DNA of 7,479 nucleotides from Deltaproteobacteria bacterium (GCA_019310865.1 JAFDDL010000171.1:1-7479), one strand, 5' to 3'; numbered from the stretch's first letter, positions 1-5,537 are shown. Notes: a model not told the origin generated them from the letters alone. Numbers and translations: made by a program.

Positions 1-736
1 TTTGATCGGCAAATTTTTCCTTTGCGACCTCGTACCCCCATTTTGCAAAGGCGCCTTCGGTAAATTTCATGATATTGCCCTTGTGCATCAGCGTCACGTT
101 TGACAGCCCGTTTTCCAGCGCATGCGCAATGGCACTGGCCACCAGTCGTTTGCTGTTTTCGGGACTCATGGGCTTGATTCCAATACCGGCATTGTCAGGT
201 ATATGCGCACCCATTTCGTCCCGGATAAACGCGATGAGTCGATTGGCCTCATCACTTCCCGATGGCCACTCAATGCCGGCATACACGTCCTCGGTGTTTT
301 CTCGGAAAACCACCATGTCAATTTTTTCAGGGTTCCGCACGGGACTGGGGACCGGATGAATATATCGGACCGGTCGCACACAGGCATAGAGGTCGAGTTT
401 CTGACGGATGGTAACATTCAGGCTTCGGATGCCTTTGCCCACCGGTGTGGTTAGGGGGCCTTTGATGGCCACCACATGCGAGCGGATCGTTTCCAGTGCC
501 GCATCCGGAAGCCACTCGCCGGTCTCTTGAAATCCTTTCTCGCCAACGGGAAGCTCAAGCCACTGAATTTTTCTTCGGCCCCCGAAGGCATGGTAAACAG
601 CCTTGTTGATAACGTTCTCAGTGGCTCGCCAGATATCCGGGCCGATGCCATCGCCCTCGATGAAGGGGATGATGGGAAAATCCGGTACCGAAAGGGTACC
701 ATCGCTGTTTTTAATAATTTTTTGTGCCATATCCAT
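1..736 (-). CDS. icd: Isocitrate dehydrogenase, N-terminal 245 residues (3' end cut by window edge)
   Basis: This enzyme oxidatively decarboxylates isocitrate to 2-oxoglutarate in the TCA cycle. Translation gives 245 residues without a break and closely follows E. coli Icd. Visible landmarks are EGDGIGPDI near residue 27, the substrate loop RSLNVTIRQ (Ser105, Asn107, Arg111, matching E. coli Ser113, Asn115, Arg119), Arg121, Arg145, Tyr152 and Lys219 in HKGNIMKF. The C-terminal part, with the metal-binding aspartates and the residues that set NADP or NAD preference, lies outside the window, so the cofactor cannot be read here. The ATG at 736 is preferred over the in-frame ATG at 730 because GGGAG at 747-751 sits 10 bases upstream. 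It is the last visible gene of the operon, 46 bases after rlmB. In sulfate reducers Icd can serve the oxidative or the reductive TCA direction. Confidence 0.93.
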   Translation of the reverse strand, partial: MDMAQKIIKNSDGTLSVPDFPIIPFIEGDGIGPDIWRATENVINKAVYHAFGGRRKIQWLELPVGEKGFQETGEWLPDAALETIRSHVVAIKGPLTTPVGKGIRSLNVTIRQKLDLYACVRPVRYIHPVPSPVRNPEKIDMVVFRENTEDVYAGIEWPSGSDEANRLIAFIRDEMGAHIPDNAGIGIKPMSPENSKRLVASAIAHALENGLSNVTLMHKGNIMKFTEGAFAKWGYEVAKEKFADQ

Positions 737-782
737 AGGTCAAATTCTCCCTGTCGGGCTGTTGCCCATATCATTGCCGGGG

Positions 783-1532
783 TCATGGTCCCCTGAACCT
801 CTTTTGCCTGAAAATTTCATACATTGCAACTGCTCCGGCAACCGAGGCATTCAGGGAAGCAACGCCGCCCTGCTGGGGTATGGATACCAGATGATCACAA
901 TGTTTTTTTACAAGGGGGCGGAGGCCTCGCTGCTCTCCACCCACAACCAGTATAATGGCGCCGCTCCAATCCGTGCCATAGATGTCAGCTTTTGCCCGTT
1001 GATCCAAACCGTATACCCATGCGCCCTGGTCTTTGAGCATTGTCAGCGTTCTGACCAGGTTTGTAACCCGGATCAGATGGACGTGTTCCAACGCACCGGC
1101 TGAGGATTTGGAAACCAGCGGTGTCGGGGGTGCACAACGGTCCTTGGGCGTAATCACGCAATTGATTCCTACGGCCATAGCGGTGCGAATGAGTGCTCCC
1201 AAATTGCGAGGATCCACAATCTGATCTGCGACAAGAATTGTTGGGGAAACATCGTGCTTGTCGATTTGACGTAGCGGTCCAGTATCCGAAATGGGATAAG
1301 GGCTGACTTCAGCGGCAACGCCCTGATGCTCATCGGTTTGGGTCAGGTCGCTGAGTTTGGTGTTTGGGAGCTCCCGGATGGCGATGCTGCCCGATTGTGC
1401 CAATTTGCGTATTTGAAGTCCGCGGCCCGAACGGTTTTCCGGACCCAGATAAAGGGTATGAATCGACCGCCGATCGGCCCGAAGGGCCTCGAATACGGGG
1501 TGCATACCATAGAGGACCTCATGCCCCGTCAT
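783..1532 (-). CDS. rlmB: 23S rRNA (guanosine-2'-O-)-methyltransferase RlmB (SpoU/TrmH family)
   Basis: RlmB is a SAM-dependent enzyme that 2'-O-methylates a guanosine in the peptidyl-transferase region of 23S rRNA (G2251 in E. coli). The 249-residue length is normal. The N-terminal substrate-binding part begins with VLYGMHPVFEAL (7-18). The three SPOUT motifs follow: motif 1 at 103-117 (DQIVDPRNLGALIRT, with Asn110 and Arg116), motif 2 at 195-204 (LVVGGEQRGL, with Glu200), and motif 3 at 217-231 (VSIPQQGGVASLNAS, with Asn229). These build the trefoil-knot SAM site. The ATG overlaps the gmk stop codon as ATGA. A ribosome binding site GGGAG at 1540-1544, inside the gmk end, lies 7 bases upstream. 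Coupled expression with gmk is likely. Another TrmH paralogue is possible, but length and N-terminal domain favour RlmB. Confidence 0.92.
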   Translation of the reverse strand: MTGHEVLYGMHPVFEALRADRRSIHTLYLGPENRSGRGLQIRKLAQSGSIAIRELPNTKLSDLTQTDEHQGVAAEVSPYPISDTGPLRQIDKHDVSPTILVADQIVDPRNLGALIRTAMAVGINCVITPKDRCAPPTPLVSKSSAGALEHVHLIRVTNLVRTLTMLKDQGAWVYGLDQRAKADIYGTDWSGAIILVVGGEQRGLRPLVKKHCDHLVSIPQQGGVASLNASVAGAVAMYEIFRQKRFRGP

Positions 1533-2173
1533 TTGAATGCTCCCGGCGGCGGACCCTTTTTTTGATCCGTCCTGTTGCCGGTATGATGGGCGGTGACGAC
1601 CTGCGCGAGTGTTTCGATGGCCTGTGTCAGGTCGTCATTGACAATAATATGGTCATACAGGTCTTTGCGGTCCATCTCCTGTTCGGCGTTGACAAGCCGC
1701 TTTTCAATCTCTGCCGGGTTGTCCGTTCCTCGTTTTTCGAGTCGCTGTTTCAAGACCGATATAGAAGGTGGCATGATAAAGATGGTTACCGTGTTCGGAT
1801 AGCGCTTTAGAATCTGTGCGGTCCCCTGTACGTCGATGTCCAGAAAAATATCCTGCCCGGATGCAATGGCCCGGTCCAGAAACGGGGCGCTGGAGCCATA
1901 ATAATTCCCGTGAACTTCAGCCCATTCCACCCATTGATTCCGCCGGCGTTTTTCCAAAAATGCGTCATGGTTGATGAAGTGGTAATCGACACCATTTCGC
2001 TCGCCGGTTCTCGGCGGTCGGGTCGTAAAGGAAATCGAGTAGCGAAGATTCGGAAACCGCTTGAGGATCGCCCGGCGCAGCGTGCTCTTACCAGCACCGG
2101 AGGGTGCGGAGATGATAAACATTCGACCCGGTTTCGGTTTTTCATCGCCATGAAATGAATGGGGCGTCATCAT
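1529..2173 (-). CDS. gmk: Guanylate kinase
   Basis: Guanylate kinase phosphorylates GMP to GDP with ATP, a required step in GTP, dGTP and (p)ppGpp synthesis. The P-loop PSGAGKST is at residues 24-31. The GMP-binding segment [19 protein letters not shown] spans 46-64, EVHGNYYG lies at 86-93, and LDIDVQG at 111-117 matches the Walker-B region. The lid region near LEKRGT (145-150) is also recognisable. The protein has a short N-terminal extension before the P-loop and a basic, proline-containing tail ([13 protein letters not shown]) beyond the usual fold. ATG codons at 2173 and 2170 are adjacent. GGAAG lies only 4 bases from the first and 7 from the second, so initiation at 2170 is possible. Its start overlaps the remA stop as ATGA and its stop overlaps the rlmB start. 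Confidence 0.96.
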   Translation of the reverse strand: MMTPHSFHGDEKPKPGRMFIISAPSGAGKSTLRRAILKRFPNLRYSISFTTRPPRTGERNGVDYHFINHDAFLEKRRRNQWVEWAEVHGNYYGSSAPFLDRAIASGQDIFLDIDVQGTAQILKRYPNTVTIFIMPPSISVLKQRLEKRGTDNPAEIEKRLVNAEQEMDRKDLYDHIIVNDDLTQAIETLAQVVTAHHTGNRTDQKKGPPPGAFK

Positions 2174-2451
2174 GATACTTCCAAGGGGATGACCGGATCG
2201 GTGGTCACCTTGATCGAGGTAAATCGCTGAGAAATGGTTTCCGCCTGGATAGCGCTCAGTACAATATGGTTACTGTCCAGCACAATGATGGAACGGGTTC
2301 GTCTACCGTGGGTCGCATCGATGAGGCGCTTATCTTTTTTGGCTTCATCCTTGAGACGTTTCATAGGTGCGGAGTTGGGTGACACGATGGCCACGACCCG
2401 ATCCGCCACAACAGTGCTGCCAAAGCCGATATTTAATAAATTCTGATCCAT
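2170..2451 (-). CDS. remA: RemA/DUF370 family DNA-binding regulator
   Basis: This 93-residue protein belongs to the RemA (extracellular matrix regulator A)/DUF370 family. In Bacillus subtilis RemA is a DNA-binding protein that activates biofilm-matrix and osmoprotection genes; its role in Desulfobacterota-like bacteria is unknown. Conserved stretches are [21 protein letters not shown] (5-25), SAPMKRL, and [20 protein letters not shown] (43-62). Arg18, Arg50 and Arg51 fall at the positions reported, as I recall, to contact DNA in Bacillus RemA. The start at 2451 is chosen because GGAG lies 5 bases upstream and the numbering then matches the family. An in-frame GTG at 2457 would sit inside that ribosome binding site. 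The yicC-remA-gmk order is the same as in Bacillus, so the linkage is conserved across phyla. Confidence 0.93.
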   Translation of the reverse strand: MDQNLLNIGFGSTVVADRVVAIVSPNSAPMKRLKDEAKKDKRLIDATHGRRTRSIIVLDSNHIVLSAIQAETISQRFTSIKVTTDPVIPLEVS

Positions 2452-2522
2452 TCTCACTCCGATTCTGTATTTTCGAAACCGATCCGTTTAGGAACCATTA
2501 AGGCGCAACCTTCAGGTGCCCC

Positions 2523-3404
2523 CTATTCAACGTTCTGTACCTGTTCCCGTATTTTTTCCAATTCGGACTTGACGGCCACAATGGTATGGGAAATCGGCGC
2601 ATTGCCCGCTTTGGACGCCATGGTGTTAAATTCCCGGTTGAATTCCTGTAACAAAAAATTGAGTTTTCTTCCACCCGGGGCATCCGATTCCATGATTTCC
2701 CGAAACTGCTTGATATGGCTTCCGGCCCGAACGATTTCCTCAGAGATATCGCTCTTATCGGCCAAAATTGCGGCTTCCTGGGAAATGCGCACCGGGTCCA
2801 ACGGCACCTGACTGTTGGTTAGAACTGCGATCCTGTCCACCAAGCGCTGCCGGTAAATCGCCACCAGATTACCCGATGTTTGCTCGATTTGCCCAATGGC
2901 GGCTTCGATTGTCGCCAGGCGCCGGCGCAGATCCTTCGCCAGAAAAGCGCCTTCCTTCCGGCGCATGGTAACAAGCTCATTTAAAGCAATGTCGAGACCG
3001 TCTGCCATGAGCGCCCAGTTGCCCTCCGGGTCTTTTTGCATATTTGACGGTTTAATGATGCCGGCTGTGGTCACCATCATGTCAAGGCTGATTTCTCCTA
3101 CCAGTTCAAACGTTTCCTTCAGCTGGGTCAGCACCCGGTGGTAAGCTCGGGCTTTGACCGTATCGATTTCATAGGCGGCGGCGGCCTCCGATGTGTCGGA
3201 TATCTGTAGATGGATCTCGATTCGACCCCGGGCAATCTTTGCGGCAATCCGTCGCTTGACCCGCTCTTCCAAAGGGGCGTATCCATGCGGCATTCGAAGC
3301 ATGATGTCGAGGTGTTTGCTATTATACGATCGGATCTCGACGGAAACCGACAGATCCTTTTCTGTCTTTTCCGCCCGGGCAAATGCGGTCATACTCTGGG
3401 GCAT
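2523..3404 (-). CDS. yicC: YicC/YloC family endoribonuclease
   Basis: The 293-residue product matches the YicC (YloC) family. E. coli YicC has been reported as an endoribonuclease acting in small-RNA turnover. The N-terminal YicC-like domain covers roughly residues 2-155, starting with the typical SMTAFAR, then VEIRSYNSKHLDI (22-34) and RGRIEI (59-64). The C-terminal DUF1732 domain carries the signature EEIVRAGSHIKQF (222-234), GGRKLNFLLQEFNRE (244-258) and NTMASKA (260-266), ending in a charged helix. Length is normal and no key block is missing. The ATG at 3404 has an AAAAGGA ribosome binding site 7 bases upstream. The gene follows the DUF4416 gene by 28 bases and precedes remA by 71. Target RNAs cannot be inferred from sequence. 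Confidence 0.94.
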   Translation of the reverse strand: MPQSMTAFARAEKTEKDLSVSVEIRSYNSKHLDIMLRMPHGYAPLEERVKRRIAAKIARGRIEIHLQISDTSEAAAAYEIDTVKARAYHRVLTQLKETFELVGEISLDMMVTTAGIIKPSNMQKDPEGNWALMADGLDIALNELVTMRRKEGAFLAKDLRRRLATIEAAIGQIEQTSGNLVAIYRQRLVDRIAVLTNSQVPLDPVRISQEAAILADKSDISEEIVRAGSHIKQFREIMESDAPGGRKLNFLLQEFNREFNTMASKAGNAPISHTIVAVKSELEKIREQVQNVE

Positions 3405-3432
3405 AAAAAATTCCTTTTTTACCGGGTGGCGA

Positions 3433-3996
3433 TTATTGCATATGGGTTCCTGTCGCCTGGGCTTTTCCTTCCCGGTTTTTCAAATCAATATTGTATTTTC
3501 GCCTGACCCGATCCAGAAACCGAATAATGTCCCGGGATGCATAATCCGGGTAGGTCCATTCCAGCGAACGGTAAGCACCTTTCACATATACCAAAGTCAG
3601 ATCGGCGTAAATGTTTTGGCCGACATAAATCCGGTGGGCAAAGTTTTTCCCCGTTGCCAGTACAAAGCGCTCATTGAGCAGGTATCCGGGATCGATATTG
3701 ACCCGACGACGATTGTCTGTGCAGTACACGGTTTCAATATCATTGGTTGCATGTTTGATGCCGGCCAGTGATTGCTGGTCAATGAGCGATGTGAATGAAA
3801 ATATCCGCCGGAAAAGGGGGCTGCCCATCTCGGGTTCATAGTAGGCTGTGTAGTTGAAATCGAGCCAGGCGCTGACCAGATCCGGTGTTCCGTATTTTTC
3901 CACCAGATGCGCCACCACCGACGACAGCAGTTGTTTGTCTTTCATCAGTAGACCCACAACAAGTTTGGCGGGATTTGGCGGTTTCGGTCGACTCAT
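3433..3996 (-). CDS. DUF4416 family protein
   Basis: The 187-residue protein belongs to DUF4416, a family of unknown function that I associate mainly with Desulfobacterota and related anaerobes. Family-like stretches are LVVGLLMKD near the start, AYYEPEMGSPLFRRIFSF (51-68), IKHATNDIE, VNIDPGYL, VLATGKNFAHRIY, YADLTLVY and WTYPDYAS towards the end. No signal peptide or membrane segment is visible, so it is probably cytoplasmic. No function should be inferred from the sequence. It starts 9 bases after the Trm112-like stop codon, with no recognisable Shine-Dalgarno (the upstream bases are GCTGCCCCC). Its translation may therefore depend on ribosomes finishing the upstream gene. A later start would remove conserved residues, so the ATG at 3996 is kept. 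Confidence 0.88.
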   Translation of the reverse strand: MSRPKPPNPAKLVVGLLMKDKQLLSSVVAHLVEKYGTPDLVSAWLDFNYTAYYEPEMGSPLFRRIFSFTSLIDQQSLAGIKHATNDIETVYCTDNRRRVNIDPGYLLNERFVLATGKNFAHRIYVGQNIYADLTLVYVKGAYRSLEWTYPDYASRDIIRFLDRVRRKYNIDLKNREGKAQATGTHMQ

Positions 3997-4005
3997 GGGG
4001 GCAGC

Positions 4006-4179
4006 TTACACATCAATTGGCTTGGCTTCATCGATGAGCATGATGGGAATGTCATCCCGGATTTCATAAAGCAGCCGGCAGGGTGTGCAAATCAGCCCGT
4101 CTTCAGCTTCGTTTAACGCAATGGGGCCTTTGCATTTTGGGCAAGCAAGAATCTCTAACAACACCTCACTGACGGCCAT
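4006..4179 (-). CDS. Trm112 family zinc-ribbon protein (UPF0434/YcaR-like)
   Basis: This is a 57-residue protein with the UPF0434/Trm112 layout: LLEILACPKCKGPI at the start, then two CxxC knuckles (Cys13/Cys16 and Cys31/Cys34) that should bind one zinc, then the hallmark YEIRDDIPIMLIDEA. In eukaryotes and archaea Trm112 is the small activating subunit of several methyltransferases. The bacterial homologues are poorly characterised. A longer open frame extends to 4344, but the ATG at 4179 is chosen because AAGGAG (4186-4191) lies 6 bases upstream and the product then matches the family in length. It is the first intact gene of the housekeeping operon. An rRNA methyltransferase (RlmB) is encoded in the same operon, but any partnership would be speculation. 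Confidence 0.9.
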   Translation of the reverse strand: MAVSEVLLEILACPKCKGPIALNEAEDGLICTPCRLLYEIRDDIPIMLIDEAKPIDV

Positions 4180-4240
4180 AATCCTCTCCTTTGACGGCGG
4201 TTTGGAATGATTGAAGGCTAAAAATCCGCCTTGATCCGAA

Positions 4241-4275
4241 CCGAGGTAAGCGAAGACTCCGGATAAGCGTAGACT
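4241..4275. repeat. Imperfect 17/18-base tandem repeat
   Basis: On the minus strand AGTCTACGCTTATCCGG (4275-4259) is followed directly by AGTCTTCGCTTACCTCGG (4258-4241). The two units differ by one substitution in the first half and a small change near the end. It lies upstream of trm112, inside the candidate gene remnant, so it may be a coding duplication rather than a regulatory element. Confidence 0.5.
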
Positions 4276-4300
4276 TCGACTTGAACGGTTTGAAACCGGC

Positions 4301-4326
4301 TCTGATAATGGGCATCTTTTATCAGA
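4301..4326. repeat. Perfect 8-bp inverted repeat with a 10-base loop
   Basis: TCTGATAA at 4301-4308 is perfectly complementary to TTATCAGA at 4319-4326. A second palindrome, CGGTTT-G-AAACCG, lies beside it at 4286-4298. Together they could form hairpins or an operator ahead of the trm112 operon. Neither is followed by a T-run on the minus strand, so they are not typical terminators. They overlap the candidate gene remnant. Confidence 0.4.
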
Positions 4327-4373
4327 CGTCCACCGCCGGATCAAGCTTATTTACATCCTGAATCAACCCTTTA

Positions 4374-4433
4374 CCAGAACGTAGCTAATCAGCCGCGCAG
4401 CTTTTTGCGTCGGCTGAATTAGCCTGGTTATGC
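4374..4433 (-). other. attC: Integron attC site A (array-chromosome junction)
   Basis: Read on the minus strand, the 60-bp site starts with R'' GCATAAC (4433-4427) and ends with GTTCTGG (4380-4374) at the R' position. The inner arms GGCTAATTCAGCC and GGCTGATTAGC pair, leaving one unpaired T in the L'' arm, as in known attC sites. It is identical at 50 of 60 positions to the attC at 6876-6935. The TAA inside R'' is the stop codon of the higA remnant, a common cassette arrangement. The R' box departs from GTTRRRY after GTT. That is expected if the bases beyond G^TT come from the chromosome rather than from another cassette. Confidence 0.8.
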
Positions 4434-4665
4434 CCCGGCATTATGCTCAGTCCCTGTTTCCCTTGTCTTAATCGGAATAATTCGCTGTTCAATGTCAGGC
4501 CAAATTTTACGCTTTATCATTCTCAAATCGTACTCTGTCTGTAGGTTCAGCCGAAACTGAGCCTCAATACCAAAATAGCGCTGCAGTCTCAAAGCGGTGG
4601 TCGGTAGTGATGGATCTTTTTCCTTTGACAATCTCGCTGATCGTTGAATAGCTTTTCAGTCCCTC
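4428..4665 (-). pseudogene. higA: HigA-type antitoxin remnant, 5'-truncated and frameshifted
   Basis: HigA antitoxins are XRE-type helix-turn-helix proteins that neutralise the HigB RNA-cleaving toxin and repress their own operon. Here the middle and end of the family can be read in two frames. The first, 4665 to about 4600, gives GLKSYSTISEIVKGKRSITTD. The second, from about 4598, gives TALRLQRYFGIEAQFRLNLQ and then TEYDLRMIKRK, continuing to the TAA at 4428-4430. One extra C near 4599 (GACCACC where GACACC would keep the frame) causes the shift. The N-terminal third is missing: the first frame is preceded by a TGA at 4666-4668 and already overlaps the 3' end of hicB. No higB is nearby. The 67-codon open frame covering the second part begins with a weak TTG and is not a real start. 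The stop codon lies in the attC R'' box. Confidence 0.8.
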
Positions 4666-5033
4666 TCAATGCAATTGTTTGCCTTTGATATATCAGGGTG
4701 TAAAATTGTTTTTTTTAATATTTTTCCACAAAAATTATTTAAACTTTCATTTGCTTGCATTGCCCGAATAGTAAGTGCTTTATGCAAATCACTACCAATT
4801 CGTAATTGAAATTTACCAGAAAATTTCTTTGAAGTAATACTTGAAGGTAAAGGAATATTATCCTCTTCATAAATTTCAACCCACTCTTCAAGTATCTGAC
4901 ATAATTCATGATAAACTTCCTCTTCGTTGTCACCATGACAACATTTACCAATCCAGCCAGGAATCGAACCAATATAGCATTGATCTTCATCCGACCATTC
5001 AACAAATTTTAGAAAATGGTCTTTTTTATTCAT
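4656..5033 (-). CDS. hicB: HicB family antitoxin
   Basis: HicB neutralises the HicA mRNA interferase and usually represses the operon. The 125-residue product has the two expected parts. The first, about residues 5-65, is a HicB partial RNase-H-like fold (FVEWSDEDQCYIGSIPGWIG, then EEVYHELCQILEEWVEIYEED). The second, about 72-106, is a ribbon-helix-helix DNA-binding segment (SGKFQLRIGSDLHKALTIRA, then NESLNNFCGKIL). The lysine-rich last 17 residues fall outside these domains and end at the junction with the higA remnant, so the original C-terminus may have been altered. The ATG overlaps the hicA stop as ATGA, and GAGG at 5042-5045 lies 8 bases upstream. Toxin first, antitoxin second is the usual hicAB order. 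Confidence 0.9.
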   Translation of the reverse strand: MNKKDHFLKFVEWSDEDQCYIGSIPGWIGKCCHGDNEEEVYHELCQILEEWVEIYEEDNIPLPSSITSKKFSGKFQLRIGSDLHKALTIRAMQANESLNNFCGKILKKTILHPDISKANNCIERD

Positions 5034-5224
5034 TTTTTAGACCTCTTTATTTTAATTACAACTTCTTTTTCTTGATAATGTTTTGCATCATCACCGGGTT
5101 TACCGGAGACTGTAATGCCTATTCCTTTGGGCTGAATAAAATTTCGATGGCTACCCTTGCCACCTCGATTAATAAAACCTGCATTTTCAAGATCCTTAAT
5201 AAGCTGTCTGATTTTCCGTGCCAT
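5030..5224 (-). CDS. hicA: HicA family mRNA interferase toxin
   Basis: HicA is a small RNA-binding toxin with a double-stranded-RNA-binding-like fold that cleaves mRNA when not bound by HicB. The 64-residue product has the family pattern: RQLIKDLENAGFINRGGKGSHRNF with the catalytic-type His26 in GSH, then ITVSGKPGDDAK and a lysine-rich end. Length and motifs are complete, so the toxin could be active. The ATG at 5224 has no Shine-Dalgarno. The upstream bases belong to the -10 box of a strong promoter, and the expected transcription start is the A of the ATG, so a leaderless message is likely. The downstream hicB has a better ribosome binding site, which could favour antitoxin production. The pair forms the intact functional core of this cassette. 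Confidence 0.9.
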   Translation of the reverse strand: MARKIRQLIKDLENAGFINRGGKGSHRNFIQPKGIGITVSGKPGDDAKHYQEKEVVIKIKRSKK

Positions 5225-5259
5225 ATAGATATAGTATCAATGTGGTATCAAAATGTCAA
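5224..5259 (-). promoter_or_regulatory. Sigma-70-type promoter of hicAB with overlapping direct repeats
   Basis: On the minus strand TTGACA (5259-5254) and TACTAT (5236-5231) are separated by exactly 17 bases. Transcription should start at about 5224, the A of the hicA ATG. Two TTGATAC repeats, 11 bases apart (5251-5245 and 5240-5234), cover the spacer and the -10 box. They are a plausible operator for the ribbon-helix-helix part of HicB. A palindrome GATA-TAG-TATC (5228-5238) overlaps the -10. Confidence 0.75.
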
Positions 5260-5478
5260 CACTCGGTTTTTTTTAGGAGGGCTAACGGAACACCCGCAAG
5301 GGGGTGCCCCAGGGCGGCCCGCCAGCGCCCCTTACGCAAAGGGTAACTTTGAATTTGATGGTATAATCAAATATGTACGCCAATCTCACTGGTTTAGCGT
5401 CGTCCCCTGCAATCAGGTACAGGCAGAATACCAATGGTCTATTTTTGGCATAAATCTCCCTTCATAGTCTTTATTGAA
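5260..5478. other. Non-coding cassette leader with a GC-rich hairpin block
   Basis: This stretch between attC B and the hicA promoter has no convincing gene. At 5276-5345 a GC-rich block stands out in AT-rich surroundings. It includes a 9-bp stem, 5287-5295 with 5302-5310 (two G-U pairs if transcribed on minus), and a GTTAGCC string. One minus frame (KGRWRAALGHPLAGVPLALL, ending at 5256) is open but has no start. At 5353-5372 there is a 7-bp palindrome ATTTGAT-GGTATA-ATCAAAT. A 12-codon frame at 5413-5451 follows a GGGAG but has no other support. Confidence 0.5.
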
Positions 5479-5537
5479 AGCCAACGTTTGGTATCAGCCG
5501 GGGTCCCTAGGTTGTCGGCTGCATGCCTTGGTTGGCC
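5479..5537 (-). other. attC: Integron attC site B (59 bp)
   Basis: On the minus strand R'' is GGCCAAC (5537-5531) and R' is GTTGGCT (5485-5479). The inner arms GGCATGCAGCCG and CGGCTGATACC pair across 5516-5527 and 5490-5500, with one G-T pair and one unpaired base at 5522 in the L'' arm. The centre (5501-5515) differs from sites A and C. Conservation of pairing and of the bulge position, rather than of sequence, is typical of attC sites. It separates the flavodiiron cassette from the hicAB cassette. Confidence 0.8.

Larger units (their letters stand above)
4218..4373 (-). pseudogene. Candidate 3' remnant of an unidentified gene, frameshifted, next to the array boundary
   Basis: Two adjacent frames read like the tail of a protein. 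The first gives SGKGLIQDVNKLDPAVDV and stops at the TGA at 4322-4324. A second frame continues as RLIKDAHYQSRFQTVQVEVY and then AYPESSLTSVRIKADF, stopping at the TAG at 4218-4220, about 30 bases before the trm112 ribosome binding site. Joining them needs one frame change near 4325. Neither part has a start codon, and the open stretch runs into the attC at 4374-4433. I do not recognise the family. The alternating hydrophilic and hydrophobic end suggests beta strands. The reading is that cassette insertion, or a linked deletion, removed the 5' part of a gene that once preceded trm112. A chance open frame in non-coding DNA remains possible. Confidence 0.35.
4380..5484 (-). mobile_element. Integron gene cassette: hicA-hicB plus higA remnant
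   Basis: The boundaries are the predicted G^TT crossover points of attC B (between 5485 and 5484) and attC A (at 4380). The 1105-bp unit carries about 220 bases of non-coding leader, then promoter, hicA, hicB, a broken higA and attC A. It is longer and more composite than a single-gene cassette. The hicB-higA junction has no attC between the genes, so it may have arisen by deletion fusing two cassettes. It is visibly more AT-rich than the housekeeping operon. Confidence 0.65.

Noticed and set aside
603..1103. Long plus-strand open frames opposite icd, rlmB, gmk and yicC
   Set aside because: They are antisense shadows of strongly conserved genes with no motifs of their own.
2170..2457. GTG start at 2457 for remA
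   Set aside because: The GTG lies within the ribosome binding site of the ATG at 2451, and the shorter form matches RemA numbering.
4006..4344. 112-codon version of the Trm112-like gene
   Set aside because: The extension does not resemble the family, and an excellent ribosome binding site precedes the internal ATG at 4179.
4384..4430. Hairpins with CTTTTTG (here and at 6901-6910) as Rho-independent terminators
   Set aside because: The T-run lies in the loop region between the arms rather than after the stem. The outer AAC/GTT boxes and the unpaired base fit attC instead.
4428..4631. 67-codon minus-strand open frame as an intact gene
   Set aside because: It begins with a weak TTG and contains only the second half of a HigA antitoxin. 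The first half reads in another frame upstream, so it is a pseudogene.
5281..5345. A fourth attC using GTTAGCC at 5286-5280
   Set aside because: No complementary R''/L'' arm is found at the expected distance, so only one outer box is present.
5413..5451. 12-codon minus-strand frame preceded by GGGAG
   Set aside because: It is too short to support. The ribosome binding site is suggestive of a decayed cassette gene, but nothing recognisable follows in any frame.
4841..5467. 208-codon plus-strand open frame
   Set aside because: It is antisense to hicB, hicA and their promoter, with no family features. The minus-strand genes have clear motifs and start signals.
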